A stretch of 64,000 nt of DNA from NCBI GenBank assembly GCA_944472155.2, contig OX235279.1, positions 153,782,199-153,846,198 of the forward strand, given 5' to 3'. How positions within the stretch are numbered: the first letter of the stretch is position 1; each line of letters starts with the position of its first letter. Of this stretch, positions 34,439-46,035 are shown piece by piece. The notes beneath the pieces were generated by a model. It saw only the letters and a list, made by a program, of their open reading frames with translations. It searched no databases and was not told the DNA's origin. This DNA comes from Trichobilharzia szidati (Eukaryota > Platyhelminthes > Trematoda > Strigeidida > Schistosomatidae). The position numbers and the translations under genes are program-made.

Positions 34439-34775
34439 TCTCCACTTTCTTCTGTTACGTGCTATCCTCTACAGCTGGGTCCACGATTGACCATAATCTC
34501 TCATCTCCTCCTCCCCATACGATCTCCTTTATGTTACTCTTGCAGTCACGGCTCACTCGTTGCTTCCCATTGGGATTCAACTCGAGTGGTTGCCTGCATT
34601 GCGCGCGATGTCATTCAGCAGCCTCCTCAACGTATGCTCGATCCATCTCCATTTTCTCCTAAATATTTGTTTAGCGATCGGCTCTTGGTATGTTTGTTCC
34701 CAGCCGGGGTTTCTTGGTGCTAATTCTTCCTGGCCAGATAGTGATAAATATGAATTTTCAAATATCATCTGTTGT
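34439..34775 (-). mobile_element. RTE LINE C-terminal fragment, copy 2
   Basis: Minus-strand frame 34,768-34,577 reads GWEQTYQEPIAKQIFRRKWR then WIEHTLRRLLNDIARN. Same fossil as 16,619-16,960, with a small deletion toward its end. Confidence 0.85.
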
Positions 34776-35030
34776 CATTAGATCGGTAGTGGTCATAAGT
34801 CAGTTGATCACAAAAACTGTAACCTTTCAATCTGTTGATTATCATCTCTTAATCTTATTACATCTTCATTAAAACGTATTTCATTTACTTCCCTTACAAC
34901 CCAGCATTACTTAATCAGTTCATTTGTTTTTCTTAGCCTTTATTGACTACATTTGTTTGTTTAATCATGCTGTTTTTCGTTATTCTTTTTATCAAAGATT
35001 GCCTCACATTTTCATCCTTATTATTGATAA

Positions 35031-35062
35031 AATATTATTATTATTATTATTATTATAACTAA
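35031..35062. repeat. ATT-type microsatellite
   Basis: A run of ATT units, longer here than at the copy 1 counterpart (17,223-17,240). Confidence 0.85.
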
Positions 35063-35253
35063 CTGCACAATTTATATGCAGAGTCTTACTATCCTATAGA
35101 CAAATCACGATGATTGGTTTATATTTGAATTTTTAAAGTTATGTATATTAGAGTTAAGCCTCATGAGATCTAATTGAAAACAGTATTGTTCGCTTAAGTG
35201 TTTTGTTCTAGATTATAAATTGGTCTACTAGTTATGACAAATGCTGAGAATTC

Positions 35254-35335
35254 TATTCTGTATCGTAAGTACTGTTCTTAGAATAAAGCAGATTATTATT
35301 TTTATTTATTCATATGTTCCACAAAGTCTATGGTT
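35254..35335. other. Copy 2 counterpart of the copy 1 PLE insertion at 17,438
   Basis: 82 bases not matching copy 1 lie between shared flanks (GAGAATTCTA before, TTTTATATCAA after). This is not a simple empty site, so the copy 1 insertion replaced it or copy 2 was later altered. Confidence 0.6.
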
Positions 35336-35664
35336 TTATATCAATGAACGTCTACATTGTAAGTATCCAGACCGTAAATGTTACAAATGTCCCTGAAATA
35401 ACTTGAGTGCCAAGTCAGATTGAATCATTATAAATTAATTCAGATAATCCCAGCGTGTTGAAAAAACTAAAATGTTTCACTGTGTAAGTCACAGTTTCTT
35501 CAGCAAAATAGCAATCTATGATTCGTTAGTGGATGCAGCATGAATCTCATGAAGATGCAATGAAGAGATGTGGCCGGTGAGGCATGTCATATTAAGGTGA
35601 AGTGGATGTTCATTGGTTGGCAATACTTGCTATACCACAAGTTGAAAGACGTTATAACTCACAG

Positions 35665-35850
35665 GTCGTTGAATTTCAACCCAGTGGCTGAATTGTCAAC
35701 AAACTGACCTCTTAACCTGAAGGTCCCAGGAGGGGCCATATTTCTGCACTACTGTAGATTCTAAAACTAGGAGGGAAAATTTGTACGCTACAAACTAGTT
35801 TTCAGTAATTCCCCGATTTGTGTCGACTTATGACGAAATGTTTAAAGAAG
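35665..35850 (+). mobile_element. Degenerate SINE family B, copy 2
   Basis: Counterpart of 18,200-18,385; CAACCCAGTGGCTGAATTGTC and CTTAACCTGAAGGTCCC are preserved, while the hammerhead-like block is largely gone. Confidence 0.6.
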
Positions 35851-36100
35851 CAAACCTTTAATTTTCACTACAGAAAGAGGAGGAAAGGTATCTGAACCCG
35901 CAAATCAATTTTAAATCAGTCATATCACTGACTACTTTTATAATAATGACTAATATTTAGTTTACTTTTAAAACATTATATATAGAATTGTGGACTACTC
36001 TAAAATTTGTCAGTAGTGTAACACACATATTTGAAAAAATATCCATGTGGTCATCCAAGATTTCGATAAATTTCATTTATCATAAGAAATGTAACACATT

Positions 36101-36116
36101 TTGTATATAGTACGCC
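36101..36116. other. Empty target site of the copy 1 PLE
   Basis: TTGTATATAGTACGCC is uninterrupted, with a single TATAG (36,106-36,110). In copy 1 the two halves are separated by the PLE at 18,619-19,965 and TATAG is duplicated. Confidence 0.9.
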
Positions 36117-37078
36117 AAAATGACTCTCTGATATACTTCACAGTGATAAGAAATCATCGGTTGACGATATTTTACCGAATGGCGATTTGCACAAAAGTAG
36201 TGTGAAGTAGAAGTTTACTAAAATATTTGCATTTTACATCAAAGGTCTTCTAACAACCCTGGAAAAATTCAAGATGGTACAGAAAGGGATTTTTATTGGA
36301 TTTAATGTCTGATGCAAGGATGAACCAAAGAAACAGAACAGCTTCGTGGCTAGGTTATCGAATGTATGAAGGAACTAACAGGTTAATTAGCACATACACC
36401 TTAAAAGTAAATAATATGCTGATGGATACAAATGAAGTTTAAGCAGATTGTCATATATTATAACATTGGATTTTTGCAGGTTTGACATTTGACTATTTTC
36501 GCTTGAAACTCAATAAACGCTTTAGTTCTGCTTTCAATACAACAAAATTTCTAATGGATTGTTAGTTCTTATATTACGCAAAATTCCCAAACAGTGGACG
36601 CGAAGCCTTAGATTTCTTGGAAGCATCATTTTTGGATTTCCCGTTAACTGATGTTGTAACGTCCAAAATGTCCTGTCTCTGTTGACATGTCGGCTAATAA
36701 TATGGGTGCTTTGACCATGTCTTTAAGATAATGCAATACTAAATGGTTCGTAGTATGTAGCAGCGGAATTAATGACTTTTAGTTCATCTTATTTGGGACA
36801 CCTGGGATGGATTTGAATGCATCCCAGTGAGTAGCGGCGTTCCCGTTGTTCCTAGCTGATAAGGCTTTGATGTCTTGATCGACAGATGCTTGGTTTGAGT
36901 TTCAGTAGAAACACCGCCACTCACTGGCGGTTCACACACGTTCCAGTGAAAAATTTGAAGTACAATCAAACAAGTGCTCTGGATTCCACTTATAGCCAGC
37001 ACCAACTAAATAACTCATAGACATGGTTTTAACATCACGCAGAGGTAAGCTTACACTATCTGTTTGACTTAATTTCTA

Positions 37079-38998
37079 GGTACTTCATCTTTCATTCGAA
37101 GCAGCACCATGGTCATGTAGAGAATAATACGTGGAGTTCGCCAGCATTAAAAGTTCTTTGAACTGATTTTCTTTATTTCCTCGTAATTATCTCACTTGGT
37201 ATATTGCCCTTGAATTACAGTCGTATATTAGGTGGCTTCTTGTTTACAGACAGTGAGTAGTCCTTTTCCACTTTCTTTGTCATGTGTTTCTTGATAGATT
37301 TTTCGAGATAGCTATTTTCGATCAAAGTATCATATACAATGCTTAGTTCATCTTCAATTACTTCTTCTGAGCATATAGCTCTAACTCTCTGGCTGAGGGT
37401 CTTCACTAAATTTCTTTTGTACTTGATAACAACAAAGCTGTGGAAATGTGTATAGTGTCCTGTCCAAGTGCTTTTTCTAAGCAAATTTCTTTTAAAGCTA
37501 CCATCTGGTTTTCTCGTAAGTATGACATCCACGAAGGCAATTCTGTCTTGGGATTCCTCTTCGCATGTGAATTTCATTGCCGAATGCACTTTTTTGAATC
37601 CAGTAATTGTTGTACTCCTATCAGAACCATTATCACAAAGAATAAAGGTATCATCCATATATCGGCAGTAAAATGAGAGCTTACTGATAAGGTTGTTCAG
37701 AGGTCCATTTTCTAGCTTACTTAGAAAGAAATCAGCCAGGATGGAACCCAATGGGGAGCCCATCTCCACCCGTCCACTTGCCTGTAAAGCGTGCCATCAA
37801 ATTTGAAGTTTACATTCATGGTACATCCTAATATAAATTCTTTTGGGATTTCAGTACGGATGCCGATGTTTATCGACTGCTTGTTCACTTGTTCACATAT
37901 GCAATTAACTGTTTCTATTAGAGGTACACTTGTGAATAACGATGTTATGTCCAGGGATATCATGGTTTTGTCCTTGATAGTAATATCTTTGATTTTGTCT
38001 ACGAATTCAAATACATCTTTGACTCTATATTTCACTATCTTATCATGCAAAGGTTTGAGAATGTTTACTAACCATCTAGCTAGAGCATGGTAGGGCGAAT
38101 TTTGCATATCAAGTATTGGTCTTAACGGTACCCCCGGTTTATGTACTTTAGGTAGGCCATACAATCTTGGCGTTTACGTGCCCGTTGGTCTGATTTCTTC
38201 ATATAAACTTTCAGAAAATATCTGCTCCTCTCTTAGTTTCTTCAAACGTTTGGTTAATTCATTCTCTATTTTGTTATCGAAATATTTCTTCTCCTCAAGT
38301 TTTTGAAACTTCTGTGTGTCCTTCAATATATCATTCGTCTTTTTAATATAGTCACTTCTATAAAGGAGGACTACTCCTGCTCCTTTATCCGGCTTTGTGA
38401 TTATCAGTCTCTCATCATTTATCAGTTTTTTTAATTCTTCTCTGTGTTCCTTTATCAAGAAACGTTTACTGTCGCATTTGAGATTTTTGTACTGATAACA
38501 ACAATACCCTAAACTGGATTTGAAGCGTTCTAGTTCCAAAGTGGATGATGGAACTAGATCCCTTGTTTGACTAAATAGGTTTTCAAATTCAATATCAGTA
38601 TCTAAGTGAATAACTCGTTTCGGTTTATCACAAAATCGAAGGCAAAGGGAAAGTACTTCAAGTTGCACCTTATTTAATTCAACACTACTATGACTGAAGA
38701 CGTACGTTTTAGGATCTGCTGGAAATTTACCAGCCTCTGGCTTCCTTTCAAGTCCTTTCATAAGCTCTATCTACTTCTTCTGTGCTCTTCCTTCACTAAC
38801 TTCAGTAACGTATTCCATAAAAGGCGTTCTAAGATCTTCTGGCAGTTCATCTACCGCATATTGCCTGCAAGCGATATTCATTTCATTCTCTTGTGTGAAT
38901 GTAGACAAAGAGGCTGTTTGATTTAGTGCATATCATTTCAGCATCTTCCTATTGGGATGAACTCTGCTTTGACGTAGAGACTTGTAATAAACTTTGAG
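37079..38998 (-). mobile_element. PLE on minus strand, present only in copy 2, lacking the nuclease end
   Basis: About 1,920 bases replace the copy 1 block 20,911-21,154. The element is truncated at its 3' side (37,079) within the RT-endonuclease linker, where NAGELHVLFST-like sequence is still readable, and no GIY-YIG motif follows. Its 5' side extends beyond the RT to about 38,998. No target-site duplication is visible. Missing 3' sequence is unusual for a target-primed retroelement, which normally loses its 5' end, so a later deletion or recombination is likely. Confidence 0.85.
37215..38860 (-). pseudogene. PLE reverse transcriptase, nearly intact, with few lesions
   Basis: Three stretches make one RT. 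38,761-38,177 is the N-terminal domain, with RLIITKPDKGAGVVLLYRSD. 38,173-37,760 carries LYGLPKVHKPGVPLRPIL and DITSLFTSVPLIETV. 37,769-37,218 carries MEMGSPLGSILADFFLSKLE and the catalytic YMDDTFIL, with both aspartates present. The first two are in the same frame, separated by a single TAA (38,176-38,174). The last is one base out of frame after YRQVDG, near 37,765. Upstream, EDLRTPFMEYVTEVSEGRAQ (about 38,855-38,795) is in the same family of frames before another stop. So there are few disabling changes up to the linker, which then stops at 37,217. It is a different PLE lineage from the one at 18,619. Confidence 0.85.
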
Positions 38999-41900
38999 AT
39001 ACAAACCACCACATTTCCTCTTAAATTAATAATAATCTTACCTCTTTATTATTAATAATCGTTCCTAATTTTTCAGTAATTTTACTCTTCTCGAATTGTC
39101 TACTCGTTAACGCAAGTAAACTGATGACCATTCAGCTAGCAATTTCGGTGTTAATCTATTTTGATCATCTCGATTTTCGATCCCTGATTTCGCAAAATTT
39201 TCTGTTACCCCTGGATTGTTTTTTTCTGTTTTTAGTAACTTCTGTAACGTAAAGTAGTCCTAACAGTCTCATGCTGAGAACCTGGAAATCACAACTACAG
39301 AGCTAGTTTACCCTGCTTCATGATAAACTAACAGAGGTGACCAGATTTGTGGAACTCAATAACGGTTTCATATGAGGTCCAAGTATCTTATTTTCATTAC
39401 GTGATAAATATATATCCAGTTCGAAACAAATTTCTCATCTTGATCGTTTTGTTGGGTGTTATCATGTATGGTCTGTTGGGAGATGCTGGACACACTCAAC
39501 TGTCATATTCAGCTTTTATGTCCGAATTCAGAGACCATTTGAAGTTAGAAAAGTGAAATTTCTTTATTCATAAAAAGCTGTTTATTTAAAATACATTTAT
39601 CATTGAAGTTTAAAGAGATGTCTTTCAGAACTCGCTTTCTGTCGGCTGTTTTTTTTATCACTTTATACCACCCTTTCATTTTACCAGGTAGTGTGAACTA
39701 TACTATTCAAAGTCTAAAATAGTTGAGAAAGATAAGGGAAAACCTTATTTGATGTTAATCAAAATTTTTTATATTAGGTGTCACTTTTTTATTCAGTATC
39801 TAGTGTCGTAGATGTGTGATACGAACAATGTGTTCCAACGGAATACTATTCTCACATATTCTCACAGTTCAGTACGGGATTGGCGACAGAATACTGTATG
39901 TATTTAAACATTCTATTTTATGTCGTTTATTGTAAACCAAGATCCCACGCTCAGTGATTGGTTGAAGAATATGTAACAATATATATGTATATATATATGC
40001 ATACGGCTTGATCACTTGAAAATATACCTTGGCTTCCGTGTCTTGCCTCCTACTGTTATAAAGTATGACGTTTAGCGAGAATAGATGTGAAGGAAAACGC
40101 CATTTATTCTCTAAGTTATTCACTAATACCTAGTTTTGTGTAGATTTCCTAAATACTCTGCTGACCAAGCAGAGATAGAAGTAGCCTAATATCTAACGGA
40201 AATTATCTGTGTCTCTACGACAGTATTTCTGAAGACTTCTGTTTCATCGATAAAAAAGTGATTCATCTGAAATCCATTTAAAATAAGTGATACAACGTGT
40301 TGAATATTTAAACGTAGACACTGGAATTTGATCTACAGGATCTGAATGAAAAATGTGAATATACCATGATACTACACCACAATAAATTCACTATACAGAC
40401 ATTGTGGAAGTGAATATAGTCGTGGCTTCAACTACAGGTACTCTTCAGCTGGCTGTAATTTACGCCTTTTCAAAGTTATTCGCCTGAGAAATCCTCATGG
40501 TGGTTCGATTTTGACGCTAAGAATGCATAAATGACATGAACAGCATTGAGCCATCTCGTAAACTTACATAGACTGAAAAAAAATGAAAAAAACGATAAGA
40601 TTATACCTCTGGGCTGATGACTTTGTTTTGAACCTGATTAAGTTGCTTTTACGGGCTCTTTAGTGATGAAGTTACATCCGTTAAGTTGTTAATTTCAATG
40701 GCTTTCCGATCATTTGTTCAAGCTGATCTCAAAAGTAGGCAAAGTGGTCTGCACGTTATCTCAAGGAGGGGAATATGTCCTTCATTCGACTTACTGAGAC
40801 ACTTATAATGAAGAGGTATTCTCAAACTTTTAAGGCAAAAGCTATTTGCAAATTGACAGGTAAATCTTAAAATGTAGTGGTGAGAAGTATCTTGTTGTTG
40901 TCTTGAAATTAGGTAAAGTGCTGGAAATGAAGTTGATTTAAACAAGATTCAGAACCCTTTCAATCCGTCGTAAAATAATTTTGTTTGATTTAAACACTGA
41001 GAGATAAAGCATTTTCAATTTCAGTGTACATTACTGTATCACTGCTTGTTTCTATAAAATAAAATTATTCTGTAATTAAATTATAATCAATGGCAGTTCC
41101 CGAATTCAATTCTTCTTCCATAACTGTCTACCGTAATATATAGTGATATGTTTACAGTTTTGGTATTGGCTGATGTTTTATAACAAATGTACTTTAAGAC
41201 AAAGATCTCATTTGAACAGACACTATGCGGTTAATAGAGACTACACTTACGTGGGGAAATATTTGCAAACAAATCCGTTCAACGCTGCAAAAGAACGTAT
41301 TTGATTTCTAGTTATTCAACGCCAACTTTGATACTGAGTTTGGACTACTGGAAAATGAACGCCAGACATTTTATTTCAAATTAGTTACATAATACCATAC
41401 AACACCCAATCTGGATCATATTCACCTCATTTCCAGAATGCCATACGGTCATATGGGTATAGGCAAGGTATACGATTCTGTTGAGTAAAGTTAATAAATT
41501 CAGCAAGAATATGAAAAGCACTGTCTGGTAATTTTTTGATGTATAGTTCTGATTTTGTGATAACATCACACTTTAATACGAATTGGGTACCTTCTATCTA
41601 CTGCTAATCAGCTGATTATTCAGATCACATAAGAAATGTCTGTCGTAAGAACTCACCAGGTACTTCTCAACCAATCCGGCTACTTTGCTATACTTACAGC
41701 GATTCAATTTCGCTTGCTAATGATTATATTTTAGTATTTACTAAGTGTCCTATTTTCCGAATCTGGGCTTGCATTTCATCAATGAAAGATTGTTATTTGG
41801 TGGATATTGACTATACATGAAATCCAGCATGCGCATTTCGTCCAATTTGTGACACGCCAACTGGATACACCTGTAATACGAAGTCCATGAGGCTGTACCA

Positions 41901-42893
41901 GTGAGACTTACGCCGAGTACCATTCGTTTCAAATGGCAGCTGACAAGTCCCAGACAGGATGAAATGCGCATCCTAGATTTTACTGCTAATCACTACCTAC
42001 CAAATAACGTTAATCCATACTAGAGAGCGACATATCAATGGAAGCAGACCATTTCGGTTCAGTAAATCAACAGGAGAAGCAAGATTGATTTCAAGAAATT
42101 TATAAAACAGTGTGTTTAATAGACATAAAACGCATCACTTGTCTAAACTGCTCACAGAAAGTTCCAATGTTATGAAATTATTTCAATTTCTTGAACAGTA
42201 ATTATGTAACCAATCTTCAAACTGCGATAATCTAACTTATTTTTACGAGGAGGCATCCTCTTAAAACATATTCTTCGTAGAACTTTATTTGCAGAAAAAT
42301 GATTTAAATACAGTCTGTCGTATAAATTGCCACATCATTACATATGAACTTGAGTATGTAAGTACGCAGTACTGGAACTTAGCCGTTTATAGTCCTGTGA
42401 ATAAACTATAGTAAATGTTTTTGTAACGAGTTTCAAATGATCGTACTAATCAAATGAAACTTTTTACTGTGTGTTATTCATTCATGTTACATTCCAAAAC
42501 ATTCTAATGGGAAAAGTTTGTTGTTTCAGCTATTAACTGTCACTTTTTATGAATGTATATCCTAAGACTCCGTTCTGCATGCAAAACGGACCACAGAAGT
42601 TGTTTTGATTAAGAGGCCATTAGTAAAAGACTAGAGATCATCGTTATACATAGAGTAAACTGGTCGATTTCGGCTTACTTTCTCTCACTAAAAACAAGTA
42701 AACAAAAGTGGGGAGGGGATATTTATTGTTCAACAAGACATTTAGATTTATTTGAAACTCCAACTGATTAGCACTATAGATTGATTCATATACTGTGCGA
42801 CTACTAATTTCAGTAGTGATTTAAGAACTAATCCATTTATGCAGTGACTGAGACCTCTGAAGAAAGAAATGGTTTAAAAAATCCATATTTCTT
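38999..42893. other. No gene recognised; co-linear with 21,155-24,996
   Basis: See the copy 1 entry. At 39,470-39,556 the frame reading LLGDAGHTQLSYSAFMSEFR is open here. (AT)n near 39,978-40,000 is longer than in copy 1. Confidence 0.4.
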
Positions 42894-43125
42894 TATTCCT
42901 TTAAGTTCCCAATGGGACATAGAGCGTCGGGCCACAGGCTCGAAGTTTTGGTAGCAGCAATGTTTATTTTCATGGGATGGGGTTGCTAGCCTCATGCATA
43001 ACCTTCCCTCTTTACCAGTCTTATTACTGGCTTAGCGAGGTAAAGGAGTGTGTTAGCCGGGGATCGAACCCCAGACCACAGGAGGTGTGGTTGACGAGCA
43101 TTCTACCACTGTACCACTGGCGCAC
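42894..43125 (-). mobile_element. SINE family A (long, RTE-tailed form), copy 2
   Basis: Counterpart of 24,997-25,230: head starts GTGCGCCAGTGGTACAG at 43,125 on the minus strand, B-box GGTTCGATCCC is intact, and the RTE-like tail reads ATGTCCCATTGGGAACTTAA. Confidence 0.85.
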
Positions 43126-43849
43126 AAAGATCAGTATCTTAATTCTTAATATTTGAGCGTAAAATTTAACAAAATGTGAATTATGAGTCATCTGTCTACT
43201 GCCTACTGAAAGTAGGATATGAATTTATATCTACCGTCACTGGTAAGATAAACGTGCATGTTGCTTTCCTTCAATGGAAAATTCTACTTTTAACAATGAG
43301 AACGAAATTTAGACAATATTGCGTCACTTGTTATGATAACTTGATCAAAGTCTCCAACATCTATGCTTTAACTGGAAATAGTTTAGAGGATACATGCATT
43401 AAACAATTCTTACATGGATTAGCTGTATGAGATAAATAAATATTAGAAAAACTGAAAATGAACTGGAGAAAATTTGTGTAGAAGATAGCATTGGATTTGA
43501 AACACATTCTTGGAAATGAGAATTGACGAATGAATATTTGAAGGCACATGGATGTATCAAGACGTTTGACATCTAACGTCAGAATAGTTTACTTGAAAAA
43601 CAGGAATGTTGAAAAACATCTTATCGAAGTTAAATTATCGAATGTTTTACTAAAAATACCAAATAAATTTACATAACACAGTGTCAAGATCTATGCAACA
43701 AACATGGAGAGATTAACTTAAATCTCAGCCTAAATTCTGAAATAATCACAATAAGTTCACAGAAAAGAAGTCATTCCGAGTAAAACATTCTCGGTCTCCA
43801 TCATTCAGCAGGCTGCTAAGAAAATTTCAAATATTTATAGTTGCCGTTA
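43126..43849. other. No gene recognised
   Basis: Includes an 84-codon frame (43,176-43,430) that recurs in copy 1 (25,282-25,536), with its last 17 codons also recognisable in the inverted relative near 4,150-4,300. The differences do not favour silent sites, so it is treated as repeat sequence. Confidence 0.45.
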
Positions 43850-44455
43850 CAATAATGGCCAGTTATGCGGCGGATACATTTTTACGCAGAATAACAGATT
43901 AGTTATGGGTTGTCAAAATAAATAGTATTCTTCTTCTCAGCAAGAGTGCTTCTTCCCCTAAACCCTCTTGGTTTCTTTACTTTCTTTGCTTATTATTATA
44001 ATTAAAAACAAAACACGTAGTTCAGCGAAGAGTCTCTTTTCGACGAATTCATTCTCTTAGCTGTACAATCGCAAATATATGTATATATATTATTTTGTAT
44101 GTATGTGTACATTAAGTTTATCAAACAAAACTACAATTGGTTATGGTTATTTTAACTAAACAGGTGAAGATTGGTAATTGGAGTTATATAATACAAAATC
44201 AGTCAAGAAAATTAGGTGTTAATGAAATTAGGGTAGTAACAAAGGTGATGAGTTGTCACAAACAGTTGTTAAAAGAAGTTATGTAATAATGTGAATAGTT
44301 TGATGAGTGAGTTTTACTCAGATACACATAGGAACAAAGTAGAGAATACGAAATTACGTAAGATTTCTAAATGAATAAAAGAATTATAAGCAATTAAGGA
44401 AATAAGCAAGCAAACAAAATTAAGTCATCAAAAAACAAAGTCGTTACCATGATAT
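43850..44455. repeat. PLE palindrome, left arm
   Basis: Reverse complement of 46,036-47,130 (SINE excluded). The best-matching part runs from ACGTAGTTCAGCGAAGAG near 44,016 to AACAAAGTCGTTACCATGA near 44,433. Its copy 1 form is 25,930-26,546. It includes (AT)n/(GT)n near 44,076-44,108. Confidence 0.85.
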
Positions 44456-45305
44456 AGTAGAAGTAAAGGAATTGAATGCATAAAATAATAATAATAATAT
44501 GAAATGCAATTAAAACTAAAGTGTTTGTGATTATAATCATAGTTAAATGTTAAGTGGCAAAGCGAATTAATGTCATATATGAAATAATTCATAAGATGTA
44601 TAGAACTTGAAAAAGGGTGTGCAATTATAAGATTAGTAGACAAATCGAATAAAATAAGAACGTTACGTAATATTGTGTGAAATTTAATAGCATAGAATTT
44701 AATGTTGCATAAAGGAAATGATTTAGAATGACAAGTGGAACAAGTGAAATAATACCGGGGACAATTAAAAGTGAGAGTAGTAATAGTAACAATTGACGTA
44801 ATAAGGAAGAGCATACAAACTGAATACACAAAAATGAAAAAATGAAGAATTGGTAGAGCTAAAATATGATTGGGGATTACCATACTTTAGCATACAGGGA
44901 TTAAGACCATGAAAGTTGGAGGGGTTGAACGAACTTTTTCTGTACACAGAGATCTGGCTTTTCTGTTTCAATAGCCAAAGCTTCAGCAATACAGATGAGT
45001 CGGGTACGTAGGGATTTGGGTAAATTACCCTTTGCCTTGTAGATGACTTTGAAGGCGGAGGCTATAGAGATAGGGTGATCATTATCGACCAGATGTTCAA
45101 TGATCGAGCTTCTTATTGCTCCACTTCCACCTTTTCGTAACTATGCATTCACACTTATGTTTCAATTCCCTCACCGGATATAACTTCTTAAAAACTATAT
45201 ATATACGATTGTGAAGCTTGATGATAAATTTGTTGAAAAGAGTCTCTTCGCTGAATCATTTGTTTGATTTTCTATATGTTACAATGGGAATTTTCCATGA
45301 TTTAA
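44456..45305 (-). mobile_element. Nested PLE fragment, present only in copy 2
   Basis: Inserted where copy 1 runs directly from the arm into the PLE coding end (26,546/26,547); both edges fall at TAGTAGAAGT-like sequence. The minus strand 45,140-44,901 reads GGSGAIRSSIIEHLVDND, then LICIAEALAIETEKPDLCVQ and VQPLQLSWS before TAA, the end of a GIY-YIG domain. It is followed by a T-rich ~440-base 3' region (44,900-44,456). The upstream end (45,180-45,300) contains a piece resembling the arm (AAAAGAGTCTCTTCGCTGAA). It looks like a second PLE unit in tandem with the one beside it. Confidence 0.75.
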
Positions 45306-46020
45306 AAAATAGTAGAAGTGGTTGAGTAATTCTCTTTTTTGTGCACGGCTCCGATTTTTCTATGTGAATGCCCAGAGTTTCAGCGATACAAAGGAGATGA
45401 AACCGTATTGCCTTTGGTAGGTTATTCTCGACTCTGTAGATTACTTTGAAGAAGGTGTTTGTTGAGATGGAATGATCAGTTTTAACCAGGTGTACAATTA
45501 TCGCACTCCTTATTGCACCACTATTGCCTTTTCACAATCACGCTGGATAGTGTTCTTGAATCCCCTTGGACAGGATGGGCGTCGAACGACCGATGTACCT
45601 GCCTCTACAGTAGCACGTGAACTAATATATGCACATAGAAGTGGTTAGATGCGGGATCTTGTCCTTGAGGTTTCTGCTGACCAGTGGGCGACTGGAGAAC
45701 ACTATTCTTAGTGTTGCTGCAAAGAATGTTCTTCTCATAGATGATATGATCCTTCTCTTGAGAATATCGTTTGTTAAATCTCCCCTGAAATCCAAGTTCA
45801 TGTAGAGTTTCCTTTTAGGCGCAAGTGAAGTTTCGTTTCTCCAAATTCTTGGTTCGATACTTTTGTCAATGAATCTTGGTGGGTATCCATTTTGGATGAA
45901 GATTTCTCTCAGAATATCTAATTCTGTTTCTAGTACGTTGAAACTACAGATGCGAGTGATAGTGGAATTGTCAACTAACAAGCTTCTATAGCTGGGTACC
46001 CATTCAACAAAAGTGGAATT
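45306..46020 (-). pseudogene. PLE linker and GIY-YIG endonuclease, decayed
   Basis: The minus strand 45,981-45,622 is open for 119 codons: FNVLETELDILREIFIQNGY, RFIDKSIEPRIW, LDFRGDLTNDILKRRI, MRRTFFAATLRIVFSSRPLV, ending at a TAG. Translation continues past this stop with FTCYCRGRYIGRST, the GIY-YIG start (here RYIG), then IQEHYP. A frameshift leads to SAIIVHLVKTDHSIS and IAETLGIHIEKSEPC, the domain end near 45,320. At least two stops and one frameshift disable it. It is related to the lineage at 37,079-38,998. Confidence 0.85.
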
Positions 46021-46035
46021 TAATTAAATCACTTG

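Larger units (their letters stand above)
27413..45680. repeat. Tandem segmental duplication, copy 2
   Basis: Co-linear with 9,631-26,916. It is about 1 kb longer, mainly because of the PLE at 37,079-38,998 and the nested PLE piece at 44,456-45,305, offset by the absence of the PLE at 18,619-19,965 and of other copy 1 insertions. The stated right end is only the point where copy 1 meets the gap; the homology may have continued further. Confidence 0.95.

Noticed and set aside
44428..44883. 151-codon hydrophobic minus-strand frame
   Set aside because: It is the T-rich 3' region of the nested PLE read in translation; the hydrophobicity comes from base composition.
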